Assembly: GCA_905215345.1 (NCBI GenBank)
Contig: CAJMPR010000001.1
Coordinates: 248,001-312,000, forward strand
From: an uncultured bacterium
Lineage (GTDB): Bacteria > Bacteroidota > Bacteroidia > Bacteroidales > Bacteroidaceae
Reading direction: 5' to 3'
Length of the DNA: 64,000 bases
The notes under the pieces were generated by a model. It did not search any database and was not told the DNA's origin. It saw only the letters and a list, made by a program, of their open reading frames with translations. Positions 9,548-20,308 of the stretch are shown here, in pieces. The translations under genes were made by a program, and so were the position numbers. Position 1 is the first letter of the stretch. Every line of letters starts with the position of its first letter.

Positions 9548-11824
9548 TTATTGATTAATATATAATTTCATTTCTATCTTTTCACCACTGGCAGTAGGAA
9601 TTTGGAAGTATTCTCCATATAGTATATCGGATATTTTACCATTGCGTATAAGCTGTACCGGTTTATTTTGCCAAGGATTCTCTATTTTACAAAGTTGCCC
9701 TTTCTCACTATAAATATATAATTCTTGCACATCACCAGCTCTCAAAGAAGATGTGATTAAAAAAGCGCCATAAGCTCTTAGATTAGTAAAAGAAGCATCT
9801 TTTTGACGATTCCAGTTCGGAAAAAGACGGATTATTCCTTCATAACTTTGCAGTAGCATCTCATTAATAGTCAGAGGGACAGCCGAAAAAGTTTCAATTC
9901 CACCTCCTCCTTGTATAATCCATCCATTAGGGTATACAGCCATTTCTATACGCCTCTTCAAGTTTACAAGAATTTTATCTGAAGGATAACCTACACGAAC
10001 TGCCCCGGGATAGCATGTTTCGATACCGTTATTGGATGTATTACCCCAATCATCGGGAATATACTGTTTTTGTGACCAATGTTCCACATCAGTTAACAAC
10101 ATAGTATTAAAAACAGAATCTGTAATCGGTCCTACAACTCCTGCCGGAAGAATAAGGCCATGAATAGAAACTCTATTCAAGCCTGAAGGCTGGGGCTCCA
10201 CATTCTGCGGTCCTTTTTCCATGTTTTTTAAACTTTTGCGCCCATTCGCCAATATACCAACAGGATAATCGCTTAGTTTATCAAGAATATTTTGCCATTG
10301 AGCATGCCGTTCCTCATCTACAGCCAAGAAGTCACTTAAATCCAGAATACCCTTGAATAACATTCTGACAAGTCCAAGAGAGAGCGTTGAATTGAAATCT
10401 CCAAGCCGGTTACGCCAAATACCCCCATTACGTTTATTCGGCATCACTTCATTAAAATGATCCATACGGATAACATAACGGCCATTTTCCAAAGAAAGAT
10501 AATCTTCCCAAAAATCAGCACATGCTAATAAATAAGGATATATCTTCCGGGCATAGTTTATATCATAAGTACTATAATGCCGCATCAGCATATTGCCAAC
10601 ACTAAAGACTGCATTTATTTTTTGTCCCAAGAATTTATACCCATTATCAATAGTATTCTCACGGGTTGCATACTTTTCCAACATTTCTTCAGGAGTCAAC
10701 GGCCACATGGTTGTACACAATCCTTTTGGACCGATTCCTACCGGATAATAGATTCCTTTACAATTCAACAGTTCCTTGGCATGCTTTCGTCCAGCATCCA
10801 TATAATCTAATAAAGGTTGGTCAAAATTATCGGTTAAGCTAATATGGTTAGATGAAAATGCGGCCCAGTACGGTGCCTGATAATTATAGTTCAAGTGATA
10901 ATCGCCTCCCCATGCAGCCTCATCTCTTGTTATAAAAGGCCCCCAAATACCGGGTGCAAACTTTCCTTCACGAGAAGAACAAGCAAAAAGATATTGCGAT
11001 TGATAATAATACTTTTCAAAGTAGATATCACCAATATTAATATGTGACAATCCCCAAAACTTTTCCCACCAAGCCTTATGTTCACGTTTCAAATTCTCGA
11101 TAGAAGATTCTGTAACTTCAGCAGCTTCCGATATGGTTTTTTCTTTCCACTCCGGAGTATCATGATTCGTATATGCAGTAACAACCAGTCTTTTCTTTTC
11201 ACCAGGATTTAAAGTAATCTCCTCTTTCACAGAGTTTATAGCTAATGCTATATGAGTAGGCCAACGTAATAATTCAAAATTTTCAAAAGAACGGCTTACC
11301 CATATCACCCGTTCTTTACCTTGATCTGTTTTCGAGGAATTTCCTTCGGCAGCCCATAATTTTAGATGTGCAGTCTGTTTTTTATCTGACTCTAATTCTA
11401 TTATTATTTTATTATCAGTAGCTGTTACCCAGGCAGATAAATGTACCTTACAGAGTTCGGATGAGAAGACAGCGTTAATTTCAGCGCTTCCCGGCAGCTG
11501 CTCTACATAATAAGAAGCATTCTTCAGACCATTAATAGCAATATTTAAACCGCCGGGAAGGGCAATACCGCCCGGATAAACTGGATATGCTCTCCAAAAG
11601 TCATTCTTCCCTATATAAAAACAAAGATTATCCGGGGTTCCTCCCATAGTAAGACCAATATCTCCATTACCAGCCAAAGGTGCATCCGGAGTTTTTATAG
11701 TTGGTACTTGTTGAGGTGGAGTAGTAAATATAGCTTTATATCGGTCAATAGAGTTTTGCCCATAACCATAAGATATACTTAACAGAAATACCAATACAAT
11801 AATACAAGCCTTGTGTGTATTCAT
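9548..11824 (-). CDS. GH95-like six-hairpin glycosidase, secreted
   Basis: The 758-residue product has a signal peptide ending GYGQ. The N-terminal beta-sandwich opens with PLAGNGDIGLTMGGTPDNL, typical of GH95 and the GH65 clan. An (alpha/alpha)6 barrel follows, with a WGGDYHLNYNYQAPYW segment that aligns with the GH95 motif carrying two catalytic asparagines (N-x-N). The C-terminal part has GGGGIETFSAVPLTINEMLL and LRAYGAF, matching GH95 in order. Characterised members remove alpha-L-fucose or alpha-L-galactose. The protein is divergent, so a related family is possible. Its place in the operon suggests that it removes a side-chain sugar. Confidence 0.65.
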   Translation of the reverse strand: MNTHKACIIVLVFLLSISYGYGQNSIDRYKAIFTTPPQQVPTIKTPDAPLAGNGDIGLTMGGTPDNLCFYIGKNDFWRAYPVYPGGIALPGGLNIAINGLKNASYYVEQLPGSAEINAVFSSELCKVHLSAWVTATDNKIIIELESDKKQTAHLKLWAAEGNSSKTDQGKERVIWVSRSFENFELLRWPTHIALAINSVKEEITLNPGEKKRLVVTAYTNHDTPEWKEKTISEAAEVTESSIENLKREHKAWWEKFWGLSHINIGDIYFEKYYYQSQYLFACSSREGKFAPGIWGPFITRDEAAWGGDYHLNYNYQAPYWAAFSSNHISLTDNFDQPLLDYMDAGRKHAKELLNCKGIYYPVGIGPKGLCTTMWPLTPEEMLEKYATRENTIDNGYKFLGQKINAVFSVGNMLMRHYSTYDINYARKIYPYLLACADFWEDYLSLENGRYVIRMDHFNEVMPNKRNGGIWRNRLGDFNSTLSLGLVRMLFKGILDLSDFLAVDEERHAQWQNILDKLSDYPVGILANGRKSLKNMEKGPQNVEPQPSGLNRVSIHGLILPAGVVGPITDSVFNTMLLTDVEHWSQKQYIPDDWGNTSNNGIETCYPGAVRVGYPSDKILVNLKRRIEMAVYPNGWIIQGGGGIETFSAVPLTINEMLLQSYEGIIRLFPNWNRQKDASFTNLRAYGAFLITSSLRAGDVQELYIYSEKGQLCKIENPWQNKPVQLIRNGKISDILYGEYFQIPTASGEKIEMKLYINQ

Positions 11825-11934
11825 AGTTTTACGGTTGTTTACAAAAACAAAAATAAGCTACTCACACAAATAAGGCTTGCAGTATTATTTCAATCGTTTG
11901 AAGAAATATCTCAAAAATCAAACTACTTTAAATA

Positions 11935-14100
11935 TCAGAGCTTTATATTTAACACTTGTTCCTTTTCTTGTGACAAAGAGATACTAAACTCCCTATTTTT
12001 GAACTCAAAATCAACAGTTGTTTTCTTCTGAGTAGGATCAGTGTACCACAAAGTGTATTGTCCGTTGTACTCACTAATCATATAAATTCCCGGAGTACGA
12101 ATTTCCATAGTAACCCCGGAAACTAACATTAAAGTCAACGGTTGAAAGGCTGTAATACACCAAGTAGCATTTGACCTCATATAAACAGCCTGAGCCACTT
12201 CATCATTACGAAGAACCTTAATTGAAGATAAGTCAAACTTTTCTGTCTTATCCCGGTCTGTTGCAGGAAGCATCAGATATTGATATGTTCCTTTATTCGG
12301 AGAGATACCATGTTCCAAATAAATAGAAGCAACCTCTCCCATGACATCTTTAGGGCGATACATTTGCATTACATCATGCCAGCGTCCCGTGCGCTGTGCT
12401 ACTTCCGCAACACAATTCTTTTGATTATTCCATAAGATATAGCCTATATTATGATGAAAAAAACGTTGTTCCCGATCCATATACTTTTGTTTACCATTCA
12501 CCTTCATCCAAGTTCCATTACGTAACACATGCAAATCACCTTTTCGATGACATTGCTCAATAGATGTGGTTACAACTAAATTACTATCGGCTTGTATACC
12601 TGCTCCCAAACACAACACAAAATCATCCGTAAAAATCCAGGATTTGCATGCCTTTATACCTGCACGATTTAATTCCATAGCCGTTATTCCTTGCTTTCCA
12701 TCTGAAACTCCACCAACAAAAGATGACATATTACGAGGCTGATAATTTCGAATAACCGGCATAAGGTCATCTGATTCAAATGCAGTTACTCCAGGTATCT
12801 TCCGCCAGTCCCACAAAGGAAATATATCCAGATACTCGTCACCAGTCTGATAAATATAGGTAGCACCATCTGCCATATAGTATCCCTTCATATTATCACC
12901 ATTCATCATTTCAACCCCTACAACGCGTTCAGAAGCCATCTTTACAGAAGCCATCCATTGAGGGCGGCGATGAATCGTATAATCCGACTGCCAGAAATGC
13001 TTATGACCGACCAATGGATTCGTTTGTACAGTTCCATAATTTTCTTTCAATAAAGCCCGGGCAACGGTAGCACATTGTTTCGATTCCCCACCCCCCAATT
13101 CAGATGCTGCAAACGCAAGACTCAACGTTTTATGAATTTGAGCATGATGAAACAACTGCCGATCCAGGGAACTGACATCCATCTTACCTTTCCATAGTAT
13201 CCAACGATATCCTTTATCAATCAAAGTACTGATAATTTCCAGTTGTTTATCATCAAAAGCAAGAGAAGTTCCGGCAAAGACTCCCGAGAAGAAGCTCATA
13301 CCCGATACAAAAGATAGACCGTAATTACCAAACTGCTGCTGGGCACCATGTTGATGGAAAGACCAGTCGGCCTTAATACCCTCCGTTCCTCCTGCAACAA
13401 TCTCTGAGACAATCATATCACGTGCCATTTTCACCAATTCTACATTATCCTGCAACAAAGCGCGCATCATTACATTACCGGCAAGCCATACCTTATTTTG
13501 TCCTGTCATACCGAATTTAGCATTTTCCATAACAGATATTGCTGCTACTTTTTCTTCCGGAGTCAACTTCTGTTCAAACAGGACAAATGCAGTACCTAAT
13601 GTTTTTGGAATACCAATTTGGTTATACCACCAATTGAGACATACCGGTTTTGCAGTGAACCAGTATCGCAATGCTTTATGAATGGCAGCTTCAACATCCG
13701 CCGATTGATAATAAGAAGTCTGTTTGGAGTAATAAAGTTTCACCAGTTCCAAAATACGTTCCGCATGAATTTTAGGCTCCCAACCGGAACGCTTCGTGTC
13801 TTCATAATTAATATCCGGCCATGTACCGTTTACCGATAATGATAAAATATATAATTTTATTTTCTTCAAATCGAAAGGATAACGCTGGTGCAACTCTACA
13901 ACAGCCTGATCGGAGACTTCCTCTTCAGGTGGAATAAATGAAAGAATAGATTTTAGTTGAAACGGATCGGAATCTGAGGGAATCAGCATCTCTGAGAAAT
14001 TCTTTTTTATACGCGACAACTCATTATGAGAAACTGCTCCCATCATCGAAGACAATAGGAGCAACATTACACATACTATAATTTTACGGACAATCATCAT
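11935..14100 (-). CDS. Polysaccharide lyase family 8 enzyme (hyaluronate/chondroitin/xanthan lyase type)
   Basis: The 721-residue secreted protein has the PL8 layout: an N-terminal alpha-toroid (to about residue 370) and C-terminal beta-sandwich domains. Catalytic positions are recognisable: Asn202 in TGQNKVW, His251 in HQHGAQQQFGNYG and Tyr260 nine residues later, the same spacing as in chondroitin AC lyase. The segment IFPLWDWRKIPG is also typical. PL8 enzymes cleave uronate-containing chains by beta-elimination and leave an unsaturated uronic acid, which the neighbouring GH88 and GH105 enzymes could remove. There is no sulfatase nearby, so sulfated host glycans are unlikely. Its start overlaps the GH105 stop by 4 bases (ATGA). 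Confidence 0.85.
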   Translation of the reverse strand: MMIVRKIIVCVMLLLLSSMMGAVSHNELSRIKKNFSEMLIPSDSDPFQLKSILSFIPPEEEVSDQAVVELHQRYPFDLKKIKLYILSLSVNGTWPDINYEDTKRSGWEPKIHAERILELVKLYYSKQTSYYQSADVEAAIHKALRYWFTAKPVCLNWWYNQIGIPKTLGTAFVLFEQKLTPEEKVAAISVMENAKFGMTGQNKVWLAGNVMMRALLQDNVELVKMARDMIVSEIVAGGTEGIKADWSFHQHGAQQQFGNYGLSFVSGMSFFSGVFAGTSLAFDDKQLEIISTLIDKGYRWILWKGKMDVSSLDRQLFHHAQIHKTLSLAFAASELGGGESKQCATVARALLKENYGTVQTNPLVGHKHFWQSDYTIHRRPQWMASVKMASERVVGVEMMNGDNMKGYYMADGATYIYQTGDEYLDIFPLWDWRKIPGVTAFESDDLMPVIRNYQPRNMSSFVGGVSDGKQGITAMELNRAGIKACKSWIFTDDFVLCLGAGIQADSNLVVTTSIEQCHRKGDLHVLRNGTWMKVNGKQKYMDREQRFFHHNIGYILWNNQKNCVAEVAQRTGRWHDVMQMYRPKDVMGEVASIYLEHGISPNKGTYQYLMLPATDRDKTEKFDLSSIKVLRNDEVAQAVYMRSNATWCITAFQPLTLMLVSGVTMEIRTPGIYMISEYNGQYTLWYTDPTQKKTTVDFEFKNREFSISLSQEKEQVLNIKL

Positions 14101-15401
14101 TTATTTTTTTTCAATTGTTCAGTTTCCATAATAACCGCCGCCCACAGCATACCGGCAACAGCTTCTTTAGCATTTAGTATTTTAGGTACCGTGACATACT
14201 CTGTAAAATCTTTCTTTATAGTTACACCATCACAAGCACCTATAACATCGAGTAATCCCCGGCTATTGACTACTACAAAAGGAAACAGGCTTTGATATCC
14301 CCTATGGGCAACAGAAGCATATTCTTTCGGCTTCAGTAATCCTAATTGGACACCTCGCTGAACAGAATAAGTAAACATTGCCGTACCGGACGGATCTATA
14401 AAGTTCAATGGGTTATTCCCTTTATCAACTACCATAAACCATCCCCCCGTCTTTTCATCCTGTACATTTTTCAAGCCTTTGCACATTTTCTGATAGATAT
14501 CCAACACTTGATTATAAGAAGGATGTGATTTGGGTAGCAATGCCAATAACTCCGGAACCACTAATGTATACCACCCCATACCTTCACTCCAAACTTCCGG
14601 AGAAAGTCCTGTCCTTTTATCTGCCCAAACCGTCTTTTCCGGTTCTGTAGTCCATGCATGAAGCACCAAACCATCGGGACGTTGCAAGTGGCGGGCCGCA
14701 GTTATGATATTACGGCATGCAATATCATAACAATATTCTGCCTCTCCTACATATTGAGCACATCGAATGAGGAACATCTGCATCATAAACACACCGTCAA
14801 CCCACATATTCGGACTACGATTCCCATGCCAAAACTGTCCGTCAGAACTCGGATATGTATCCACAGCTTTCAAAATTTGCAATGCAGCTTTCTTATATTT
14901 TTCCTCTCCGGTACGTCCATATAGTGTACAAAAGGTAGATCCGGTCATAAAGTTATCCAAATTGGTCAATTCACCACCTCGGTAATTTCCATCTTCATCC
15001 AGGAAATTATCTATATACTTCTTTATATATTCCAGATATTTACTATCCCCGGTCAGTAATCCTAAACGGTCCATAGCCTCAAACATATATCCTTGTACAT
15101 AGGTATAGTCCTTCCAATAAGCCATACGATAATCAGGATAACGCGTCATCACTGTTTCCACCAAAGGAATAGACAATCGGGAAAGTTCCATGCCCGGCTG
15201 ATAGTTCAATTTGGCTTCAGCTACTCCTTGCGAAGTAGTACGACGATATCGGGTAGTAATATCCTGAGTAACCATCATAGTAACTTCTCCCTCAATAACG
15301 GTTCCTGTGGTATGCTGAGTAACCACCCTGTTTTGAGCGTTTGCAGAAAGAGTAATACATAAAGTATACATCCCCACTCCTATAATCTTTATAAGTTTCA
15401 T
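14097..15401 (-). CDS. GH105 unsaturated glucuronyl/galacturonyl hydrolase
   Basis: The 434-residue protein has a signal peptide ending ANAQ and a single (alpha/alpha)6 domain. The WVDGVFM motif carries the catalytic aspartate (Asp202), and an upstream LDNFMTG motif (Asp149) matches the second acidic position. The family adds water to the 4,5-unsaturated uronic acid at the end of lyase products and releases it as a keto-sugar acid. Residues 24-70 form an N-terminal extension with no recognised motif. It is one of three GH105 enzymes plus one GH88 in this locus, which suggests differing linkages or neighbouring sugars. It is co-transcribed with the PL8 gene, with a 4-base overlap. Confidence 0.88.
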   Translation of the reverse strand: MKLIKIIGVGMYTLCITLSANAQNRVVTQHTTGTVIEGEVTMMVTQDITTRYRRTTSQGVAEAKLNYQPGMELSRLSIPLVETVMTRYPDYRMAYWKDYTYVQGYMFEAMDRLGLLTGDSKYLEYIKKYIDNFLDEDGNYRGGELTNLDNFMTGSTFCTLYGRTGEEKYKKAALQILKAVDTYPSSDGQFWHGNRSPNMWVDGVFMMQMFLIRCAQYVGEAEYCYDIACRNIITAARHLQRPDGLVLHAWTTEPEKTVWADKRTGLSPEVWSEGMGWYTLVVPELLALLPKSHPSYNQVLDIYQKMCKGLKNVQDEKTGGWFMVVDKGNNPLNFIDPSGTAMFTYSVQRGVQLGLLKPKEYASVAHRGYQSLFPFVVVNSRGLLDVIGACDGVTIKKDFTEYVTVPKILNAKEAVAGMLWAAVIMETEQLKKNK

Positions 15402-15426
15402 GGTATTTTAAATTTGTGTTATGTTT

Positions 15427-16593
15427 TTATATCCAAAGTAACGGGTTACGTACAGGCAGATTACGAACCACTTCGTCAGTTTCAGGAAAATGTTCCAATT
15501 TTCCCCATGTCGAAAGCCACTCTTGATTTCCAGTTTGCAAAGCTCCAAAAATCAGGAAAGGATGAGCCACCGGCCATTCATCCCAATACATGACATCATG
15601 TACAAAAGGCCAACTTTGTTTATCCATTACATACGGATAAATAAAATGAATACCTTTCTGTATATTTTTACCATTATCTACCGTATATGCCCAGAGATTA
15701 TCCGTTTCAGTGGAAAGAGTCTGGCAAATTGTAGCCATCGCATCCAAATTAAACAGAGAATATCCATAAGGTTTTGTACGCGCCGTCTCTCGAGGGAAGC
15801 TGCCGTCTTCAGCCATTTGATCCGGCAGAAGTATTTCTTTATAACGGTTACCGCAGAGTTTTATCATGTTTGCATCGTCTACATAACGGGCAAATACGGC
15901 TGCTTGCATTACCCAACAAGTTCCATGATTATTCTTGGCATTCATTTCGTCTATTCCATATGGATGTGTAGATATCCATTCCAGATAATCAGTGAACCAT
16001 TTCTTGGAACCATTAATATCTTCCCCGGAAATGGCATTTGCTTCTTCCAACTTTCGTAATGACTGGGCTACTTCCATTAAATGAACCGTATCAATGATAC
16101 CGATACCCCGCCCCGTAGCAACACCCTTAATAGCCTGGGCATATTGTAGATTAGGACGCATGAATGTTTCCTTATCTTCGAACCATGCACGAACATGCTG
16201 CATTACAGCATCTGCATATTTTTTATCTTTCGTCAATAAATAAGCAGAAGTCAGGTTCCCTACAATAGAACTAAAACGTATCATAGCATGACGATGAGCA
16301 ACAAAGTTCTCAGGATTAGTCTGCCCGTCAAGACGTATATAAGGACCCTCCGGATTCAGAGAATCAGGCCACCAATAATCACCTTCCGAATAAAAATCAT
16401 GGTTATCTCCAGCACTACGTTCCGCAATAAAAGAAGTTATTGTCACCGGCTTTTCCTGAAGATTCAAAGCAGCTTGCTCCAAAATACCATATCTCAAAAT
16501 TTCTGCCACATATTCTTTATTATCCTTTTTTGATGTACAAGATAAAAAAGTAAACAGAACAGATATAAATATCATTAAAGTTATTTGTTTCAT
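15427..16593 (-). CDS. Alginate-lyase-superfamily lipoprotein, possibly PL38
   Basis: The 388-residue product has a lipoprotein signal peptide with Cys19 in TFLSCTS. The body is an alpha-helical toroid of the alginate_lyase (PF05426) type. It has a YWWPD motif near residue 75 and an Asn-Asn-His-Gly motif (residues 221-224, KNNHGTCW) that fits the Asn/His active-site pair of such lyases. Length and motifs recall Bacteroides PL38 enzymes, which act on glucuronan- or alginate-like chains, but that number is from memory and cannot be verified here. It would be a second lyase acting with PL8. It lies 25 bases upstream of the GH105 gene. Confidence 0.7.
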   Translation of the reverse strand: MKQITLMIFISVLFTFLSCTSKKDNKEYVAEILRYGILEQAALNLQEKPVTITSFIAERSAGDNHDFYSEGDYWWPDSLNPEGPYIRLDGQTNPENFVAHRHAMIRFSSIVGNLTSAYLLTKDKKYADAVMQHVRAWFEDKETFMRPNLQYAQAIKGVATGRGIGIIDTVHLMEVAQSLRKLEEANAISGEDINGSKKWFTDYLEWISTHPYGIDEMNAKNNHGTCWVMQAAVFARYVDDANMIKLCGNRYKEILLPDQMAEDGSFPRETARTKPYGYSLFNLDAMATICQTLSTETDNLWAYTVDNGKNIQKGIHFIYPYVMDKQSWPFVHDVMYWDEWPVAHPFLIFGALQTGNQEWLSTWGKLEHFPETDEVVRNLPVRNPLLWI

Positions 16594-16594
16594 A

Positions 16595-19042
16595 CTATTT
16601 CACCGTAATAAAAGAGGTTTGAACATTATCAGCTTTCACTGCAACACACGAAGTACCCTGATGCGTACGTACTCTAATCTGAGCTCTGCCATTTCTGGCC
16701 TGTACCTTCCGCGATCCCGTTACGGTTCCCTGATTCTGAATCAAATCACCATCTCCGGCAATATTAAAATAGACAAATTCTCTGGAATCAAGACATCTTA
16801 TACCTTTATCATCCACAAATTGCGCGTCTACTTCCACAATGCCATCGGCTATCGGAGTTGTCTTTACTTGAAATGCAGTCTCTTTTCCCCACTTTTCTGT
16901 TTGGTACTCAAAGGTCAATTCATCAACCAAGGGTTCTTTTCTATCTACGGAAACTGCCCGCAACGTATTTATTCCTTTCTTTAATTTTACACTCCAACGT
17001 AGTCCGGCAGCCGGAAAGTCCTGGCTATTACGCTTATGTATCCCCTGGCTTTCTCCGTTCACAAACAGTTCTACCTTCGGACAATTAGAATAAACCAGAA
17101 TCTCTTTTTCTTCTCCTTCATTACCCCATCTTACAGGCCAACCATGTCCATAAATATGTAACATCGGTTTATCTGTCCAATAAGACTGGAAAACATAATA
17201 ACTCTCTTTTTTCGTAAAATCACGTTCTATCACACCTTTTTGGTTCATGTAAGGAATCGGGTTGTCAGGACGAACCGGAGTTGAGAAATCCTTAAAAGGC
17301 CAATAAGCAGCACCTGTTAACCACGGCATATTTTCCTGCTCTTTTAAGTGCCAATCTATCAACTTTACAATATAGGTTTCCGACCAGTCACCCTTCTGTA
17401 ATACCAATGCAGAGCCATTTAATGCCGCATCACCATCCGTTTCTCCCTTCGTGCGTAAGGGAGCAACGGCTTCTGCATGACGCCCGGCATGGCTATCACC
17501 TCCCCACTCTACATGCAGGAAATGTTTCACCTTCTCCATTTCTTCTTTGGACATCTGCTGATAATCCGTATAATTACCACGGTACCAACCAGCCCAAATC
17601 GACGGTGAATATACATCTACAATATCGCTACAAAAAGCGCAACGACGAATAGCAGTCTTGCGGCTACCATCCATGCGGTGAGCAATTGTATTCAATTCAC
17701 TCATTAACCCGCGTATCTCGTTCTGTTTAAATTCAGGAAAGTCATTCGGCCAGTCATTTTCATTCCCCAATCCCCATATAATAACAGCAGGATGATTATA
17801 ATGCTGAGTAATCATATGATTCAGCATACGTTTAGCCTGATTCCGATAGATTTCATTACCGACTCCGCCACGACACCAGGGAATTTCTTCCCATACTAAA
17901 ATGCCTAACTCATCACAAAGGTTAAGAATGATTTCAGACTGTTGATAATGTCCGAGACGTATAAAATTGACTCCCATCTCCTTCATCATTCCCATTTCTT
18001 GTTTCATTTGTTCTTCAGTCATGGCAGCTCCTACTCCCGCATGATCTTCATGGCGGTGTGTACCCCTTAATAAGAGGCGCCTGCCATTCAAATAGAAAGG
18101 CCCTTTCTCTATAAATTCAAAAGAGCGGAAACCAAAGCGTTCCGTAGCCGTCATTTTCTGTCCATTAGCCGTAACCGTAACCTCACAAGTATATAATAGA
18201 GGAGAAGTCACATCCCAAAGTAGTGGCTTATCCACCTTTACATCCAGCAAATTCAGTTCACCCAATGGAGTAATGCCGTCCAACTGACGTATACATAGCA
18301 CTTCACCCTTAGGATTTTTGATAACTACCTCAACAGATGCTTCACGCGCGTCTGACGGATTATAAAACACCCCAGATACAGTCAGATTTGCTTTTTTCAT
18401 TTTTACATCCAACACGGGTTGTATCTTCAAAGAAGCAACTGATACCTCAGGCAAATATACCAGATTCAAATAACGGTATATACCTCCATACACATTAAAA
18501 TCAGACAGGTCGGATGGAATCATCTCAGCATCCCGGGTATTATCGCAACGAATACTTAAAGGCACTTCACCATTAAAGCGCTCAGCATCCTTACTCGATA
18601 AGAACACCCTGACAGCATCCGTAATATCTACATTCCAGCTATCATACCCACCTACATGGCTACCGACTTTCGACCTGTAAATATACACATCCGTCTTTTG
18701 TCCGGCACCTTCAAATTCCAGAACAATACGTCCGTTTGGATAAGGGTTATTCAGTTTCAAACGAGTCTTATACCAACCCGGTCCCTGATAATAGTTTACA
18801 TCAGGGTCTACCGCATCTTCCGCATTAAAACAATGTGGTAACGTGATCTTCGTCCATATAGGCTGCTCTTCGGGCTGCCCACTTTTCACAGGACGTACCA
18901 ATTCCCATATATTACCGACATCTTGCCGAAGGAACTCCCAATTGTCCGTCAAGCGAATCTTGTTTGTTGTTGTGGGAACTTTTGCATAAAAGTCTCCCAC
19001 AACCAAACAAGATATCACCAACAATAATATAAAACGTTTCAT
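16595..19042 (-). CDS. GH2 beta-glycosidase (galactosidase/glucuronidase/mannosidase type)
   Basis: The 815-residue secreted protein has the GH2 domain order: an N-terminal jelly roll, an immunoglobulin-like domain and a TIM barrel from about residue 315 (FYLNGRRLLLRGTHRHED). An extra C-terminal beta domain follows (VELFVNGESQG onward). The acid/base glutamate is in WGLGNENDW (about residue 427) and the nucleophile is probably the glutamate of HVEWGG (about 511). The exact sugar cannot be told from these motifs; in this locus beta-galactosidase or beta-glucuronidase activity would fit. It is separated from the lyase gene by one base, a tight operon junction. Confidence 0.9.
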   Translation of the reverse strand: MKRFILLLVISCLVVGDFYAKVPTTTNKIRLTDNWEFLRQDVGNIWELVRPVKSGQPEEQPIWTKITLPHCFNAEDAVDPDVNYYQGPGWYKTRLKLNNPYPNGRIVLEFEGAGQKTDVYIYRSKVGSHVGGYDSWNVDITDAVRVFLSSKDAERFNGEVPLSIRCDNTRDAEMIPSDLSDFNVYGGIYRYLNLVYLPEVSVASLKIQPVLDVKMKKANLTVSGVFYNPSDAREASVEVVIKNPKGEVLCIRQLDGITPLGELNLLDVKVDKPLLWDVTSPLLYTCEVTVTANGQKMTATERFGFRSFEFIEKGPFYLNGRRLLLRGTHRHEDHAGVGAAMTEEQMKQEMGMMKEMGVNFIRLGHYQQSEIILNLCDELGILVWEEIPWCRGGVGNEIYRNQAKRMLNHMITQHYNHPAVIIWGLGNENDWPNDFPEFKQNEIRGLMSELNTIAHRMDGSRKTAIRRCAFCSDIVDVYSPSIWAGWYRGNYTDYQQMSKEEMEKVKHFLHVEWGGDSHAGRHAEAVAPLRTKGETDGDAALNGSALVLQKGDWSETYIVKLIDWHLKEQENMPWLTGAAYWPFKDFSTPVRPDNPIPYMNQKGVIERDFTKKESYYVFQSYWTDKPMLHIYGHGWPVRWGNEGEEKEILVYSNCPKVELFVNGESQGIHKRNSQDFPAAGLRWSVKLKKGINTLRAVSVDRKEPLVDELTFEYQTEKWGKETAFQVKTTPIADGIVEVDAQFVDDKGIRCLDSREFVYFNIAGDGDLIQNQGTVTGSRKVQARNGRAQIRVRTHQGTSCVAVKADNVQTSFITVK

Positions 19043-19060
19043 ACCTATCGAACTGTCAAA

Positions 19061-20287
19061 TTATAAAATAGCCGTACCTTCTTTCTCCAATTTCGCTTTT
19101 TTCAGCAAAGCTTCCATGAAGTAATAATCGGCATATACCAAAGGTACATCACGTTCAAAATTATGTGCACCTGTACTATGAAGCAACAGAAATCCATAAT
19201 CTCCGTTCAACGAAGCACGATAGGTTTTACTTAAACTATCCACAATCGTATCAGCCCACTTCTTATATTGAACAGCTTTATCTGTATCATACATGGAAAG
19301 TTCGTACATTGCACAAGCCATTACCGCAGCGGCAGACGCATCACGCGGCTCATTCGGAATACCGGGAGCATTGAAGTCCCAATAGGCAACCAAATCTTCC
19401 GGCATTGCAGGATTAGTAAAAATGTAATTGGCAATATTCTCCGCCTGATTCAAAAATTCCGGTAATTTAGTCTCACGATAACACATGGTATAACCATACA
19501 ATCCCCATGCCTGACCTCTTGACCAAGCCGATTCGTGGCTATATCCCTGATGGGTATGCTTATGAAGAACATTACCGGAAACCGTATCATAATCAATCAC
19601 ATGATAAGAACTATAATCATCACGGAAATGATTCTTCATCGTGGTACGTGCATGATTAGTAGCTATGTTATAATATACCGAATCACCGGTTTCTTTAAAT
19701 GCCCAATACAACAACTCCAAATTCATCATATTGTCGATAATAACCGGACACTGCCATTTATCACGACTATGATCCCAGGAACGGATGCAGCCGATTGTCG
19801 GTTTATAACGGGTAATCAGCGTAGCAGCCGATTCCAACAGAATATCTTTGTATAGAGTATCTTTAGTCAAACGATAGCCATTTCCAAAACTGCAATACAT
19901 TTTGAATCCCATATCGTGTGTACCACCGTTTGTTTTCTGGTCTTCTATATTCGCAGTAAACTCCTGTGCTTTCTTTTTCCAGTAATCGTCTTGCGTATAT
20001 TCATACATATACCATAACTCTCCAGGAAAGAAGCCACTGGTCCAGTCTCTGGAAACGACCATTTTAAAAGAACCGTCGTCTTCAATCGTACGGGGGGAAA
20101 CCAAATTTTTTCCGGAACCTTCTTCCACTAACTTTGCTTTTACAGAATCGACTTGCGTAAATGCATACTTCAATTGCTGTCCTGCAAAATCAAAACTATC
20201 CTTTACTACATCTTCTTTCTGAGGTACTTGGCTACACGCTCCACAAACTACCAATAAGGATAGCAATCCTGTCTTAAACTTCATCAT
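19061..20287 (-). CDS. GH88 unsaturated glucuronyl hydrolase lipoprotein
   Basis: The 408-residue lipoprotein has its lipobox cysteine at residue 18 (LVVCGAC). The catalytic aspartates expected for the family are present: Asp125 in GGTHDMGF and Asp185 in VIIDNMMNL. The family removes the unsaturated uronic acid that polysaccharide lyases leave at the non-reducing end. With the GH105 enzymes it would complete breakdown of lyase products in the periplasm. It is the second gene of the enzyme operon. Family membership is clear; the preference for glucuronyl over other uronyl groups is inferred. Confidence 0.9.
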   Translation of the reverse strand: MMKFKTGLLSLLVVCGACSQVPQKEDVVKDSFDFAGQQLKYAFTQVDSVKAKLVEEGSGKNLVSPRTIEDDGSFKMVVSRDWTSGFFPGELWYMYEYTQDDYWKKKAQEFTANIEDQKTNGGTHDMGFKMYCSFGNGYRLTKDTLYKDILLESAATLITRYKPTIGCIRSWDHSRDKWQCPVIIDNMMNLELLYWAFKETGDSVYYNIATNHARTTMKNHFRDDYSSYHVIDYDTVSGNVLHKHTHQGYSHESAWSRGQAWGLYGYTMCYRETKLPEFLNQAENIANYIFTNPAMPEDLVAYWDFNAPGIPNEPRDASAAAVMACAMYELSMYDTDKAVQYKKWADTIVDSLSKTYRASLNGDYGFLLLHSTGAHNFERDVPLVYADYYFMEALLKKAKLEKEGTAIL

Positions 20288-20308
20288 ACTCTATAATAAT
20301 GTTTGTAA

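Noticed and set aside
11935..14100. Chondroitin or hyaluronan utilization
   Set aside because: PL8 also includes xanthan and other uronate lyases. There is no sulfatase or hexosaminidase in the locus.
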